From: Ramlibacter sp.
Lineage (GTDB): Bacteria; Pseudomonadota; Gammaproteobacteria; Burkholderiales; Burkholderiaceae_C
Direction: 5' to 3'
DNA: 64,000 nt
Assembly (NCBI GenBank): GCA_028292245.1
Contig: JAQGMS010000287.1
Coordinates: 1 to 64,000, forward strand
Part shown: in pieces, positions 1-8,384 of the stretch
How positions within the stretch are numbered: the stretch's first letter is position 1
How the letters are laid out: the number at the start of each line of letters is the position of its first letter
Notes under the pieces: model-generated
The model's database searches: none
Told to the model about the DNA's origin: nothing
Seen by the model: the letters and a program-made list of their open reading frames with translations, nothing else
Position numbers and translations under genes: made by a program

Positions 1-294
1 GATCACCGGCACGTTGAGCGTCTCGCGCAAGGCGATGCCGCCGAAGCCGCCGGGGCGCGGCGCGGCCCAGTAATGCACGCCGCTGACAGATGGGTTCTTC
101 AAGTCCGCGCCGACGCATAACGCGCGCTCGCCCGCACCCGTGAGCACGATGACGCGCACGTCGCGGTTGTTCTCGAGCTCGGTCCAGATCCGCTGCAACC
201 GCGCTTCGGTGGCGAGGTCGACCGCGTTCATCGCCTCCGGCCGCGACAGCGTGACGGTGGCGACGTGGTCCTTGATGGCGAGTGCTACCGTCAT
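1..294 (-). CDS. enoyl-CoA hydratase/isomerase family protein (partial, N-terminal part)
   Basis: The 98 codons visible are the N-terminal part of a crotonase-fold protein; the rest lies beyond the left edge. The segment reading ALCVGADLKN (about residues 59-68) matches the first oxyanion-hole region of enoyl-CoA hydratases, usually written CAGADLK, and the preceding LSRPEAMNAVD is the usual family opening. The ATG at 294 overlaps the stop of the CoA-transferase gene as ATGA, so the two are probably translationally coupled. Together with the CoA-transferase it suggests activation of an acid to a CoA thioester followed by hydration or isomerisation. The catalytic Glu region is not in the window, so hydratase versus isomerase cannot be decided. 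Confidence 0.88.
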   Translation of the reverse strand, partial: MTVALAIKDHVATVTLSRPEAMNAVDLATEARLQRIWTELENNRDVRVIVLTGAGERALCVGADLKNPSVSGVHYWAAPRPGGFGGIALRETLNVPVI

Positions 295-1460
295 TTCGCC
301 CCCGCGCCGACAGCGGCTTGCGCCATGACCTCGTCCGTGTGCTGGCCCAGGCGCGGCGGCGCGCGATACAGCGTGACGGGCGCCGCCGACATCTGGATCG
401 GGCTGCCGACGAACTTCACCGGCTGGCCTTCGCCTTCGCCCTCCATCAGGATCTGGTTGTGCAGCGTCTGCGGATCGACCAGCGCTTCGCGCAAGTCGCG
501 CACCGGGGCGCACAGCAGGTCCTGCTCGTCCAGCCTGGCCAGCCAATGCGCCCGCGTGTCGCTCGCGAAGCGTTCGCGAAACATGGCCTGCAGTTGCGGC
601 TTGTGCTTGAACTGCTGGGTGAGATCGCAAAAGCGCGGATCGAGCGACAAGTCCTGGAGCCCCAGGGCCGTGCAGATGTCGCGCAAGGGGTTGGCCTTGA
701 AGGCGCCCACCATCACCAGCGCGCCGTCCTGCGTGTCGAACACGCCCGAGAGCGGCATCGCGGCCCAGTTGACCTCGGAGTCGGCCATCATGATCATGGC
801 CGCCTCCTGCATCTGCATCGCCAGCATCGAGTTGTACAGCGAGACGCTGACCTTCTGCCCCTGTCCGGTTTGCGCGCGCTGCAGCAGCGCCAGCAGGATG
901 CCCTGCACCATGTGCATGCCGGTGGCGTAGTCGGCCAGCGCCGTGGGATAGGCCGAGACCGGCACGGCGTCGTCGGCGCGGCGCGCCATCACACCGCTCA
1001 TGGCTTGCGCCAGCACGTCCTGCCCGCCCTTGTGCGAGTACGGGCCGTCTTCACCGTAGCCGGTGCCCACGGCGTAGATGACGAGCGGGTTCAGCGCGCG
1101 GCAATCCTCGTAGCCCAGGCCCATGCGGTCCATCACGCCGGCGCGGAAGTTGTTCACCACCACGTCCGCCTGCGCCACCAGGGCCTTCACGGCGGCCATC
1201 TTCTCCGGGTCGCGCAGGTCCAGCGCCACGCTGCGCTTGTTGCGGTTCAGGCTGCAGAAGATCGGGTTGTCCGCGCCGTGCACCGGCGCGAAGGTCGAGC
1301 GGCTCAAGTCACCGGCGCCGGCGCGCTCGATCTTGACGACGTCGGCGCCGTAGTCGGCCAGCATCTGCGTGCAGACCGGGCCCATCATGACCTGGCTGAA
1401 GTCGATCACACGGATGCCGGACAGCGGCAGCGCCGGTGCCGGTTGGGCTTTCTTGCTCAT
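291..1460 (-). CDS. CaiB/BaiF family CoA-transferase
   Basis: A 389-residue protein, normal length for class III CoA-transferases, which move CoA between an acyl-CoA donor and a carboxylic acid. The N-terminus LSGIRVIDFSQVMMGP and the block DVVVNNFRAGVMDRMGLGY are typical. The conserved catalytic aspartate lies in LADYATGM at about residue 177. The ATG at 1460 overlaps the stop of the upstream FAD oxidoreductase as ATGA, and its own stop overlaps the start of the enoyl-CoA hydratase, so all three are one transcription unit. A longer reading upstream exists but would run through the oxidoreductase in another frame. The acid substrate cannot be told from sequence. Confidence 0.93.
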   Translation of the reverse strand: MSKKAQPAPALPLSGIRVIDFSQVMMGPVCTQMLADYGADVVKIERAGAGDLSRSTFAPVHGADNPIFCSLNRNKRSVALDLRDPEKMAAVKALVAQADVVVNNFRAGVMDRMGLGYEDCRALNPLVIYAVGTGYGEDGPYSHKGGQDVLAQAMSGVMARRADDAVPVSAYPTALADYATGMHMVQGILLALLQRAQTGQGQKVSVSLYNSMLAMQMQEAAMIMMADSEVNWAAMPLSGVFDTQDGALVMVGAFKANPLRDICTALGLQDLSLDPRFCDLTQQFKHKPQLQAMFRERFASDTRAHWLARLDEQDLLCAPVRDLREALVDPQTLHNQILMEGEGEGQPVKFVGSPIQMSAAPVTLYRAPPRLGQHTDEVMAQAAVGAGAK

Positions 1461-2854
1461 ACGGTCTCCACGGTCTCGGGATTCACGGCCAGCGACCTGG
1501 CCAATTCGGGCACGTCCGGATTGCGGCCCACCCGGTCGCCCGGGTCGGCGCCCTGGGCGCGCAGCAGCTTCTGCACGGCGGACACGTCGACATTGCGCAC
1601 GGTGACGCCCGAGTCGAGCGCAACCGCCGCGGCGACGCCGGCGGCTTCGCCCATGGCCATGCAAGGCGGGATTTCGCGCGAGATCTTCTGTGCCTGCGAA
1701 GTGACCGAATAGTGGCGCCCGGCCACCAGCAGGTTGTCGATCTTCTGCGGCAGCAGCACGCGATACGGCATGTAGTAGTCGCGGCCGCGCGCGACGCTGT
1801 CGTCGAAGCGGGTGCGCTGCGCCAGGTCTTCTTTGGTCATGATGTATTCGCCTTCGAGCAGCCGGGTCTGGCGCACGCCGGTCTGCGGCGCCACGTCCAC
1901 CACGTAGCACTTGTCGAAGCCGGGCATGCGGGTGCGCACAAAATCGACCAGCGCGTGGATGTGCTTGCGGCCCTGCATCTCGGCCTTGGTGAGGTCCGTC
2001 ACCTGCAGTCCGTCGAGGCCGGCCATGTGCGGGCAGTTGCACCACACCACGCCCGGCAGCGGGGTCTTCAGCCACCAGAAGCCCCAGGAGCCGCCCAGCA
2101 CCTTCTTGATCTGGCGGTCCAGCGCGGCGAAGGCTTCCGGCTCCTCGCGCTCGTAGCGCTCGGCCGCCTCGGTGTCCACGCCGCCCAGGCGGAACACCGT
2201 GGTCATGATGTAGTTGCCGCCGCTGTGCGGCGCGCCGGCCGAGGCCGCCACGTCGAGGTCGCCGGTGGTGTCGATCACGATGTCGCCCAGGATCGCCTGG
2301 CGGCCGCTCTTGCTCTCGCAGATCACGCCCTTGATTTTTCCGTCTTCCACCAGCGCTTGCGAAAACCACGAGTGCAGGCGCAGCGTCACCCCGGCCTGCT
2401 CCACCATCTCCAGCGACACGCGCTTCCAGGCGTCGGGGTCGAAGGCGGCGGCGAAGACGATCGGGTGCGGCATGTCCTGCGTGTGGAAGTCGAACGCGCC
2501 CCAGCGCGACCAGCGCCGGATCGACGCCGGGTCGCGGCCCCATTCGTTCTCGCGCGGGTAGGCCACGAGTTTCAACGCGTCCATCCGCTCGATCAGGTTC
2601 ATGCAGACGCCGCGCACCGAGATCTCGTGCTGGTGGGCATCCCACATGTCGTCGAGCACCAGCACCATGCCGCCGGATGCGAGGCCGCCCAGGTGGCTGT
2701 AGCGCTCCAGCAGGATCACCTTCGCGCCGTTGCGCGCCGCGGCCAGCGCCGCCGACAGGCCGGCCGGCCCGCCGCCCACGACGACGACGTCGGCCTTGGC
2801 GGCGACGGGAACGCCGCGCGCCGGTTGTTGAATCATGTCACCGATATTGCTCAT
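1457..2854 (-). CDS. FAD-dependent oxidoreductase
   Basis: A 465-residue flavoprotein. The dinucleotide-binding motif VVVGGGPAGLSAA lies at residues 24-36, followed by an acidic strand end (LLERYSHLGG), so FAD binding is well supported. The overall shape fits the FAD_oxidored group (glucose-inhibited-division/fumarate-reductase-like fold), where substrates vary widely. It sits between an ABC importer and a CoA-transferase, so it probably oxidises or reduces the imported compound before or during CoA activation; this is inference from position. No signal peptide or membrane segment is seen, so it should be cytoplasmic. The start chosen gives a short spacing to the permease gene (22 bases). Confidence 0.9.
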   Translation of the reverse strand: MSNIGDMIQQPARGVPVAAKADVVVVGGGPAGLSAALAAARNGAKVILLERYSHLGGLASGGMVLVLDDMWDAHQHEISVRGVCMNLIERMDALKLVAYPRENEWGRDPASIRRWSRWGAFDFHTQDMPHPIVFAAAFDPDAWKRVSLEMVEQAGVTLRLHSWFSQALVEDGKIKGVICESKSGRQAILGDIVIDTTGDLDVAASAGAPHSGGNYIMTTVFRLGGVDTEAAERYEREEPEAFAALDRQIKKVLGGSWGFWWLKTPLPGVVWCNCPHMAGLDGLQVTDLTKAEMQGRKHIHALVDFVRTRMPGFDKCYVVDVAPQTGVRQTRLLEGEYIMTKEDLAQRTRFDDSVARGRDYYMPYRVLLPQKIDNLLVAGRHYSVTSQAQKISREIPPCMAMGEAAGVAAAVALDSGVTVRNVDVSAVQKLLRAQGADPGDRVGRNPDVPELARSLAVNPETVETV

Positions 2855-2876
2855 CTCGAGTCTCCGGAAATTAGGG

Positions 2877-3716
2877 TCAATGCGTTTGCTCGGGCTGCCA
2901 GCGCACGATGGCGCGCTCCAGCACGGCGACGATCAGGAAGAAGCTGCCCGACAGGCAGGCGCTCATCGTGATCGCCGAATAAAGAAGGGCCGAGTCGAAG
3001 TTGAAGGTGGCCTGGATGATCAGCGCGCCGATGCCGCGCGTGGCGCCGATCCACTCGCCCACCACCGCGCCTATCACCGCCATCGAGGCCGAGATGCGCA
3101 GCGCCGAGAACAGGTAGGGCAGCGAGTTGAACAGGCGCAGCTTGAAGAACACCTCGGTCTTGCTGGCCGACAGTACCCGCATCAATTCCATCGCCTGCGG
3201 GTTGACCGACTCCAGCCCGCGCACCATGTTGACCAGGCTCGGGAAGAAGCACACCAGCGCGGCGATCGCGATCTTCGGCTCCACGCCGTTGCCCATGATC
3301 AGCACCAGCACCGGCGCCTTGGCGACCACCGGGATGGAATTGAGCATCAAGGCGACCGGGAAGAAGATGTCGTTGAGCGTCTTGTTGTGGACGAACACGG
3401 TGGCCAGCACGATCGCCACCAGGTTGCCGAGCAGGAAGCCGCCGGCCGCCTCCATCGCGGTGGGCAGCAGGTTGTCCAGCAGGATGGCGCGCTTGGCGTA
3501 GAGCGTCTCCACCACCAGGAACGGCGAGGGCGCGATGAACGGCTTCACGTTGAAGCCGGTCACGATGGCCCACCAGGCGAACAGCAGGATGAAGATGCCC
3601 AGGCCGGGCATCACACGGTTGCGCCAGAGGCGGCGGCGCCGCGCGGCGCGGTAGGCGACGGTTTCGTCGTCCAGTACTTCGGGCGGCAGTACCGCCGCGG
3701 CGTCAATCGAGCTCAT
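2877..3716 (-). CDS. ABC transporter permease (nitrate/sulfonate/taurine-importer type)
   Basis: A 279-residue integral membrane protein. A first membrane segment follows a short charged N-terminus (about residues 34-54), and several more hydrophobic spans follow. The cytoplasmic loop near GEWIGATRGIGALI in the last third matches the EAA loop that docks onto the ATPase in SsuC/TauC-type permeases. It lies between its ATPase gene (12 bases upstream) and the FAD oxidoreductase. With the substrate-binding protein and ATPase it forms a complete importer. The substrate may be an aromatic or other organic acid, given the CoA-transferase and hydratase in the same operon, but SsuC/TauC homology alone does not define it. 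Confidence 0.93.
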   Translation of the reverse strand: MSSIDAAAVLPPEVLDDETVAYRAARRRRLWRNRVMPGLGIFILLFAWWAIVTGFNVKPFIAPSPFLVVETLYAKRAILLDNLLPTAMEAAGGFLLGNLVAIVLATVFVHNKTLNDIFFPVALMLNSIPVVAKAPVLVLIMGNGVEPKIAIAALVCFFPSLVNMVRGLESVNPQAMELMRVLSASKTEVFFKLRLFNSLPYLFSALRISASMAVIGAVVGEWIGATRGIGALIIQATFNFDSALLYSAITMSACLSGSFFLIVAVLERAIVRWQPEQTH

Positions 3717-3728
3717 TGCCCGGGCTCC

Positions 3729-4592
3729 TCAACATTCCTCGAGCACTCGCCGCAGATGCGCGGTGAGCTGCACGAATTCAGGGGTTTCGCGAATCTGCAA
3801 TGTGCGGTCCTCGGGCAAGTCCACCGTGACGACTTCGCGCACGCGCCCGGGATTGGCCGCCAGCACCAGCACGCGCTGGCCGAGGTAGGCCGCCTCGTAG
3901 ATGCTGTGGGTGACGAACAGCACGGTCATGCCCAGCTCCTTCCACACCCGGCGCAATTCCTCGTTGAGGCGATCGCGGGTGATCTCGTCGAGCGCGCCGA
4001 ACGGCTCGTCCATCAGCAGCACGCGCGGGTCGCTCACCAGCGCGCGCGCGATCGACACCCGTTGGCGCATGCCGCCGGAGAGTTCATGCGGATAGGCGTT
4101 CTCGCTGCCCTTCAGGCCGACCATCTCGAGCAGCTCGCGCGGCGTCGCGCGGGCCTGCTTGGCGCCTTGCGTCTTGCCGCGCGCCACTTCGAGCGGCAAC
4201 TCGACGTTCTGCAGCGCGGTGCGCCAGGGCAGCAGGGCGGCGTCCTGGAACACGAAGCCGATGTCGCGGCGCAGGCGCGCCACCTGCGGCGTGGCACCGA
4301 GCACTTCCAGGCTGCCGCGGCTGGGCTCGATCAGGTCGGCCACCAGCCGCAGGAAGGTCGACTTGCCGCAGCCCGAGGGCCCGAGCAAGGTCATGAACTC
4401 GCCGGCGCCGACGTCGACGCTTACGTCGTGCAGCGCCGTCACGCTGCGCCGCTCGGTGAAGAAGCGCACCGAGACGTTGCGGCAGCGGACCGAACGGCCG
4501 GAATCGGGTTGAAGCAGGTCGCCCGCCGCCATTTGCGGCAAAGGCATTCCCCGCAGTCCCGCCAGGGGCAGGGACGCTTGCACTGCTTGCAT
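3729..4592 (-). CDS. ABC transporter ATP-binding protein
   Basis: A 287-residue nucleotide-binding subunit. Walker A GPSGCGKST is at residues 71-79, the signature LSGGMRQRVS at 171-180, Walker B VLLMDEP at 191-197, and the switch histidine is in FVTHSIYEA. It resembles SsuB/TauB/NrtD ATPases. The ATG at 4592 is used because it lies 12 bases after the substrate-binding protein stop and the residues before the ABC domain are continuous from it; a longer reading would overlap the upstream gene out of frame. The first 35 residues are an extension before the ABC core starts. Confidence 0.95.
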   Translation of the reverse strand: MQAVQASLPLAGLRGMPLPQMAAGDLLQPDSGRSVRCRNVSVRFFTERRSVTALHDVSVDVGAGEFMTLLGPSGCGKSTFLRLVADLIEPSRGSLEVLGATPQVARLRRDIGFVFQDAALLPWRTALQNVELPLEVARGKTQGAKQARATPRELLEMVGLKGSENAYPHELSGGMRQRVSIARALVSDPRVLLMDEPFGALDEITRDRLNEELRRVWKELGMTVLFVTHSIYEAAYLGQRVLVLAANPGRVREVVTVDLPEDRTLQIRETPEFVQLTAHLRRVLEEC

Positions 4593-4603
4593 GGTTTTTC
4601 CCG

Positions 4604-5647
4604 TCAGGTGGCCGAGAACGCCTTGAGGCGGTAGTCGCGGGTGGCGTTGAGGATGTCCATCGTCATCACCTCGTCCACCTTGGGCACCCGCTTGGTGAAC
4701 TGGCCCAGGTCGGCGTATTGCGTGATCTGGTCCTGCCAGACGCCGCGGTCCATCGTGCCCCAGCCGTTGGCCTGGGTCTGCGGGTTGAAGGTGTAGTTCA
4801 TCTGGACGTCGAGCGCGATCCGTTCGTCTTCGCGCACCAGGTTCGGATATTCCTTGACCAGCAGGTCCACCGCCGCGTCGCGGTTCTTGTTGGCGTAGGC
4901 CCAGCCGCGCGTGGTCGCGCGCAGGAAGCGCTGCAGCACTTCGGGCTTGCTGGCCAGGGTCTGGGTGGTCGCGTAGTAAGGCAGCGCGTACAGCCGCACG
5001 CCGGTATCCCACAGCCGCAGGTCGACACGGTCCGGGCCCAGCGGCTTGAGCGCCGAGGTGTTGGTCTGCCAGCCGGTGGCCGCATCGACCTGGCCGGTGA
5101 GCACCGGCGTCAGGTCGTTGCCGATCGGGATGATGTTGACGTCCTTCTCGTTGATCTTGTTCTTGGCCAGCAGCGCGCGCAGCAGCACCATGCCGGTCGA
5201 CTGGATGCCGATCTTCTTGCCCACCATGTCTTGCGGCGTGCGGATCGGGTTCTTCTTCAGCGAGAAGAAGGTATAGGGGTGCTGCTGCAGTCCGACGGCG
5301 AACACCTTGATCGGCAGGTCCTGCGACACCGCCAGCATGTTCGACGGGCTGGAAGAAACCTGCCCCACCTCGAAACGCCCGGCCGCGACGATGGCCACGC
5401 CATCGATATTGGGACCACCGGGCTGAATGCCGAAGTCGATACCCTCCTGGTCGTAGTAGCCCAGGCGCTTGGCCACGATCTCTCCGGTCTGGTTGCCGCC
5501 CGTGATCCAGCCCAATTGCATATCGACTCGCGCCTTGCCCTGCGCCAGCGCCTGTACCGACAGCAGGGGCCCGACAGCGGCCAAGCCCCCGGCGGCGGCG
5601 GAAGCGCGCAGGAGCCTGCGCCGCACTGTGTCCATCGAGTCATTCAT
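4604..5647 (-). CDS. ABC transporter substrate-binding protein (NMT1/THI5-like)
   Basis: A 347-residue secreted protein of the NMT1/SsuA family, which captures the ligand in the periplasm and delivers it to the permease. The N-terminus has a twin-arginine-like stretch RRRLLRASAAAGG followed by a hydrophobic span and AxA cleavage site near AQG, so export is likely by Tat or Sec. The start at 5647 is preceded by AGGAGA at good spacing; a further upstream reading to 5692 has no such site. It is the first gene of a minus-strand operon with the ATPase, permease, oxidoreductase, CoA-transferase and hydratase. The ligand is unknown. Confidence 0.92.
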   Translation of the reverse strand: MNDSMDTVRRRLLRASAAAGGLAAVGPLLSVQALAQGKARVDMQLGWITGGNQTGEIVAKRLGYYDQEGIDFGIQPGGPNIDGVAIVAAGRFEVGQVSSSPSNMLAVSQDLPIKVFAVGLQQHPYTFFSLKKNPIRTPQDMVGKKIGIQSTGMVLLRALLAKNKINEKDVNIIPIGNDLTPVLTGQVDAATGWQTNTSALKPLGPDRVDLRLWDTGVRLYALPYYATTQTLASKPEVLQRFLRATTRGWAYANKNRDAAVDLLVKEYPNLVREDERIALDVQMNYTFNPQTQANGWGTMDRGVWQDQITQYADLGQFTKRVPKVDEVMTMDILNATRDYRLKAFSAT

Positions 5648-5893
5648 CACGATTTCTCCTAAAGGGCAAAAATTGGGATCCCTACGGTGCATTCTGAGGA
5701 GGAGCGTGCGCTATCGCAAGCATCAAATAGTCCTATAGGCGATGCCATATTTAGAGCATGGGGCGGGATCGGCCCCGGATCGCTCGCGGCACCGGATTCC
5801 GGAGTTGCGGGGCCTTGTCCTACCGATGCTCTTCATTGGCGAATCGATAGTGCGACATGGTGCCCGCTCTGCGTCCGCACCGAAGGAGACGTC

Positions 5894-6901
5894 ATGAACT
5901 ATCGCTTTGCCCCTTCCGCGCTCGCCCTGGCCCTGCTGGTGCCTTGCGCCGCCTGGTCCCAGGTTTCGGTTTCCGTGAACATCGGCCCGCCGCCGCTGCT
6001 GGCCTATGTGCAGCCGGCCGTGCCCGGTGACGGCTACATCTGGACGCCCGGCTATTGGGCCTGGAGCCCGCACGGGCGCGCCTACTACTGGGTGCCCGGC
6101 ACCTGGGTACTGGCGCCGGAGCCCGGGTACCTGTGGACGCCGGGCTACTGGGCCTTCAGCGGCGGCCGCTACCTGTGGAACATGGGCTACTGGGGCACCA
6201 GCGTGGGCTTCTACGGCGGCATCAACTACGGCTATGGCTACGGAGGCCGTGGCTACGACGGCGGCCGCTGGAACGGCGGCGTGTTCAGCTACAACCGCGC
6301 CTACAACAACGTCAATCCCCGCGTCGTGCAAAACGTGTACAGCACTCGCGCCGGCGGCAACTACCGCCCGGCCAACGCCCCTCACGTGAGCTTCAACGGC
6401 GGGCGCGGGGGTGTTTCCGCGCGGCCCGACGCCACGCAACTGCAGGTGCAGCGCGCGGCGCATGCGGCGCCGACACCGGTCCAGGTCGAGCACGAGCGCG
6501 CCGCGCTGGCGGTGCCCACGCAAAGGGCGACGGCGGGACGCGGTGCCGCACACGTCGCAGCCACGCCGCGGCCTTCGGGGTTCAGCGACGCCGGCGTCGT
6601 GCACTCGCGCAACGCGGCAGCCGATCGAGCGCCGGCCGGCGAACAGCAACGCGCGGCTAACATGCCGCCCCCGGTCCAACGGCAGGCGCAGCAAGTGCCG
6701 CACGCAGAGCGGCAAGCACAACAAATGCCGCAGGCGCCCCGGGTCGAGCGGCAGGCGCAACAGGTGCAACCACCGCCCCGGGTCGAGCGCCAGGCTCAAG
6801 CCCGGCGCGAAGGGGCGCAGCCCCATGCACCGCAGGCCGACCGCGGACAGTCCCCAGGAAGGGGCGAGGGCCACGGCAAGGACAAGCGCCAGGAGCGCTG
6901 A
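5894..6901 (+). CDS. YXWXPG-repeat secreted protein with Gln/Arg-rich repeat tail
   Basis: A 335-residue protein with a clear Sec signal peptide (residues 1-22, cleavage after AWS). The mature N-terminal half carries repeated aromatic motifs of the type Y-x-W-x-P-G-Y-W (YIWTPGYWAW, YYWVPGTW, YLWTPGYW), the hallmark of the YXWXX/WXXGXW-repeat family common in Betaproteobacteria. A Gly/Tyr-rich stretch follows. The C-terminal 130 residues are low complexity, with at least four copies of a unit like RVERQAQQ. The start has AAGGAG seven bases upstream. It is divergent from the ABC operon. The family has no established function; an envelope-associated role is likely. Confidence 0.85.
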   Translation: MNYRFAPSALALALLVPCAAWSQVSVSVNIGPPPLLAYVQPAVPGDGYIWTPGYWAWSPHGRAYYWVPGTWVLAPEPGYLWTPGYWAFSGGRYLWNMGYWGTSVGFYGGINYGYGYGGRGYDGGRWNGGVFSYNRAYNNVNPRVVQNVYSTRAGGNYRPANAPHVSFNGGRGGVSARPDATQLQVQRAAHAAPTPVQVEHERAALAVPTQRATAGRGAAHVAATPRPSGFSDAGVVHSRNAAADRAPAGEQQRAANMPPPVQRQAQQVPHAERQAQQMPQAPRVERQAQQVQPPPRVERQAQARREGAQPHAPQADRGQSPGRGEGHGKDKRQER

Positions 6902-7010
6902 CGCGGCGGGCGCGGGCGCAGTCGCCCGATTCCCGCAGCGCGAATCCATGGCGTCCTACACGGCGCGCTGCGGTGCTTGCCTAGCATGGCTTGCTTCCAG
7001 GGAGCAATAC

Positions 7011-7217
7011 ATGGCACGAAACACATCGAACCCCGACCGCATCGACATCGAGTACGACTATGCCGTCTGCGCCTGGGCGCGGCATTTCAACGTCAGCGAA
7101 AAGCGCGTGAAGGAAGCCGTGGCGGCCGTGGGCGACAGCGCCGACAAGGTGCGCGAGCACCTGGGCGCCGGCGTCCACAGCAATGCCGGCGGCGTGGAAC
7201 GGCCGTCGGGCCGCTAG
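7011..7217 (+). CDS. DUF3606 family small protein
   Basis: A 68-residue cytoplasmic protein. The segment ending in WARHFNVSEKRVKEAVAAVG, with a helix-rich pattern, matches DUF3606, a small family frequent in Burkholderiales and Xanthomonadales. The ATG at 7011 has GGGAG about seven bases upstream, and the reading frame upstream of it is a shadow of the repeat-protein gene. It lies 22 bases before the GlsB-like gene and may be co-transcribed with it. Function is unknown; relatives are often found beside stress genes. Confidence 0.78.
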   Translation: MARNTSNPDRIDIEYDYAVCAWARHFNVSEKRVKEAVAAVGDSADKVREHLGAGVHSNAGGVERPSGR

Positions 7218-7239
7218 GCATCCATCGAAGGGAGACAAC

Positions 7240-7503
7240 ATGTCGATACTGGGAACCATTCTTGTCGGCTTCATCGTCGGCCTGATCGCACGCGCCCTGA
7301 AGCCGGGCGACGACCGCATGGGCATCATCTTCACCACGCTATTGGGCATCGCCGGTGCCATGCTGGCTCGCTATCTCGGCGCAGCGATGGGGCTGTACCA
7401 CGACGGCCAGGCCGCAGGCTGGATCGCTTCGGTGATCGGCGCGGTGGTGCTGCTGCTGGTGGTGGGCGTCGTGCGCAGCGGCCGCTCCACGCGGCGGTTC
7501 TAG
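7240..7503 (+). CDS. GlsB/YeaQ/YmgE family stress-response membrane protein
   Basis: An 87-residue inner-membrane protein with three hydrophobic spans. The start MSILGTILVGFIVGLIARAL and the Gly-rich middle segment IIFTTLLGIAGAML are characteristic of the transglycosylase-associated (GlsB/YeaQ) family, small membrane proteins induced by stress. GGGAG lies six bases before the ATG. It follows the DUF3606 gene closely and is convergent with fpr. The biochemical role of the family is not known. Confidence 0.88.
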   Translation: MSILGTILVGFIVGLIARALKPGDDRMGIIFTTLLGIAGAMLARYLGAAMGLYHDGQAAGWIASVIGAVVLLLVVGVVRSGRSTRRF

Positions 7504-7516
7504 ACGCGGGTTCGCG

Positions 7517-8290
7517 TCACTGCTCGGCGAACGCCCGCTCGATCACGAAGTCGCCGGGCCTGGAGGTGTTGCCCTCGGTGAAGCCGCGGCCCTCCAGCAT
7601 TTGCTTCAGGTCCTTCAGCATGCCCGGGCTGCCGCAGATCATCACCCGGTCCTGCGCCGGGTCCAGCGGCGGAATCCCCAGGTCCTCGAACATCTTGCCG
7701 GTTTCCATCAGGTCGGTGACGCGCCCCATGTTGCGGTAAGCCTCGCGCGTGACCGTGGGGTAGTAGCGCAACTGGCTGGTCACCAAATCGCCCAGGAATT
7801 CGTGGGCGGGCAGGTGCTCGACCAGCAGGTCGTGATAGGCCAGCTCGTCCTTCTTGCGCACGCCGTGCACCAGGATGATCTGCTCGAACCTCTCGTAGGT
7901 CGCCGGGTCGTGCACGATGCTCATGAACGGCGCCAGCCCGGTGCCGGTGGACAGCAGGAACAGCCGCTTGCCCGGCAGCAGGTAGTCGATCAGCAGCGTG
8001 CCGGTGGGCTTGCGCCCGACGATGATGCTGTCGCCCACCTGGATGTGCTGCAGCCGCGAGGTCAGCGGGCCGTCGGGCACCTTGATGCTGAGGAACTCCA
8101 GGTGCTCCTCGTAGTTGGCGCTGACGATGCTGTAGGCGCGCAGCAGCGGCTTGCCGTCGACGCGCAGGCCGATCATCGTGAAGTGGCCGTTACTGAACCT
8201 CAGCGAGGGGTCGCGCGTGGTCTTGAAGGTGAACAGGCGGTCGGTCCAGTGGTGGATGGACAGGACTCGTTCTTCGTTGAATGCACTCAT
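7517..8290 (-). CDS. fpr: ferredoxin--NADP(+) reductase
   Basis: A 257-residue flavoprotein of the bacterial subclass I Fpr type, which moves electrons between NADPH and ferredoxin or flavodoxin. The FAD-binding RAYSIVSANYEEHLEFLSIK block begins at residue 51, the second flavin-contacting block is VPDGPLTSRL, and the NADP-binding segment is LLSTGTGLAPFMSI. The length is as expected (about 257) and the C-terminus VIERAFAEQ is typical of the group. It has its own upstream region and is divergent from the methyltransferase gene. Such enzymes often support redox-stress responses and iron-sulfur repair. Confidence 0.95.
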   Translation of the reverse strand: MSAFNEERVLSIHHWTDRLFTFKTTRDPSLRFSNGHFTMIGLRVDGKPLLRAYSIVSANYEEHLEFLSIKVPDGPLTSRLQHIQVGDSIIVGRKPTGTLLIDYLLPGKRLFLLSTGTGLAPFMSIVHDPATYERFEQIILVHGVRKKDELAYHDLLVEHLPAHEFLGDLVTSQLRYYPTVTREAYRNMGRVTDLMETGKMFEDLGIPPLDPAQDRVMICGSPGMLKDLKQMLEGRGFTEGNTSRPGDFVIERAFAEQ

Positions 8291-8384
8291 CGGTTTTTCG
8301 CGGTACGGTAGGGGAACGTTGCAATGTATTGTGCCTGCCGGGACTATAGTGGCAGCCCTGTACTCTGTGCCCGCGGGAGGCTTT

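Noticed and set aside
282-4634. Long plus-strand reading frames opposite the first operon
   Set aside because: They have His/Arg/Ala-rich compositions and no family resemblance; they are shadows of the minus-strand genes in high-GC DNA.
5723-6949. Long minus-strand frame opposite the YXWXPG-repeat gene
   Set aside because: It mirrors the Gly/Tyr/Gln repeats and shows no signal, domain or ribosome site; the plus-strand gene has all three.
7601-8311. Plus-strand protein opposite fpr
   Set aside because: It is a shadow of fpr, which has complete FAD and NADP motifs.
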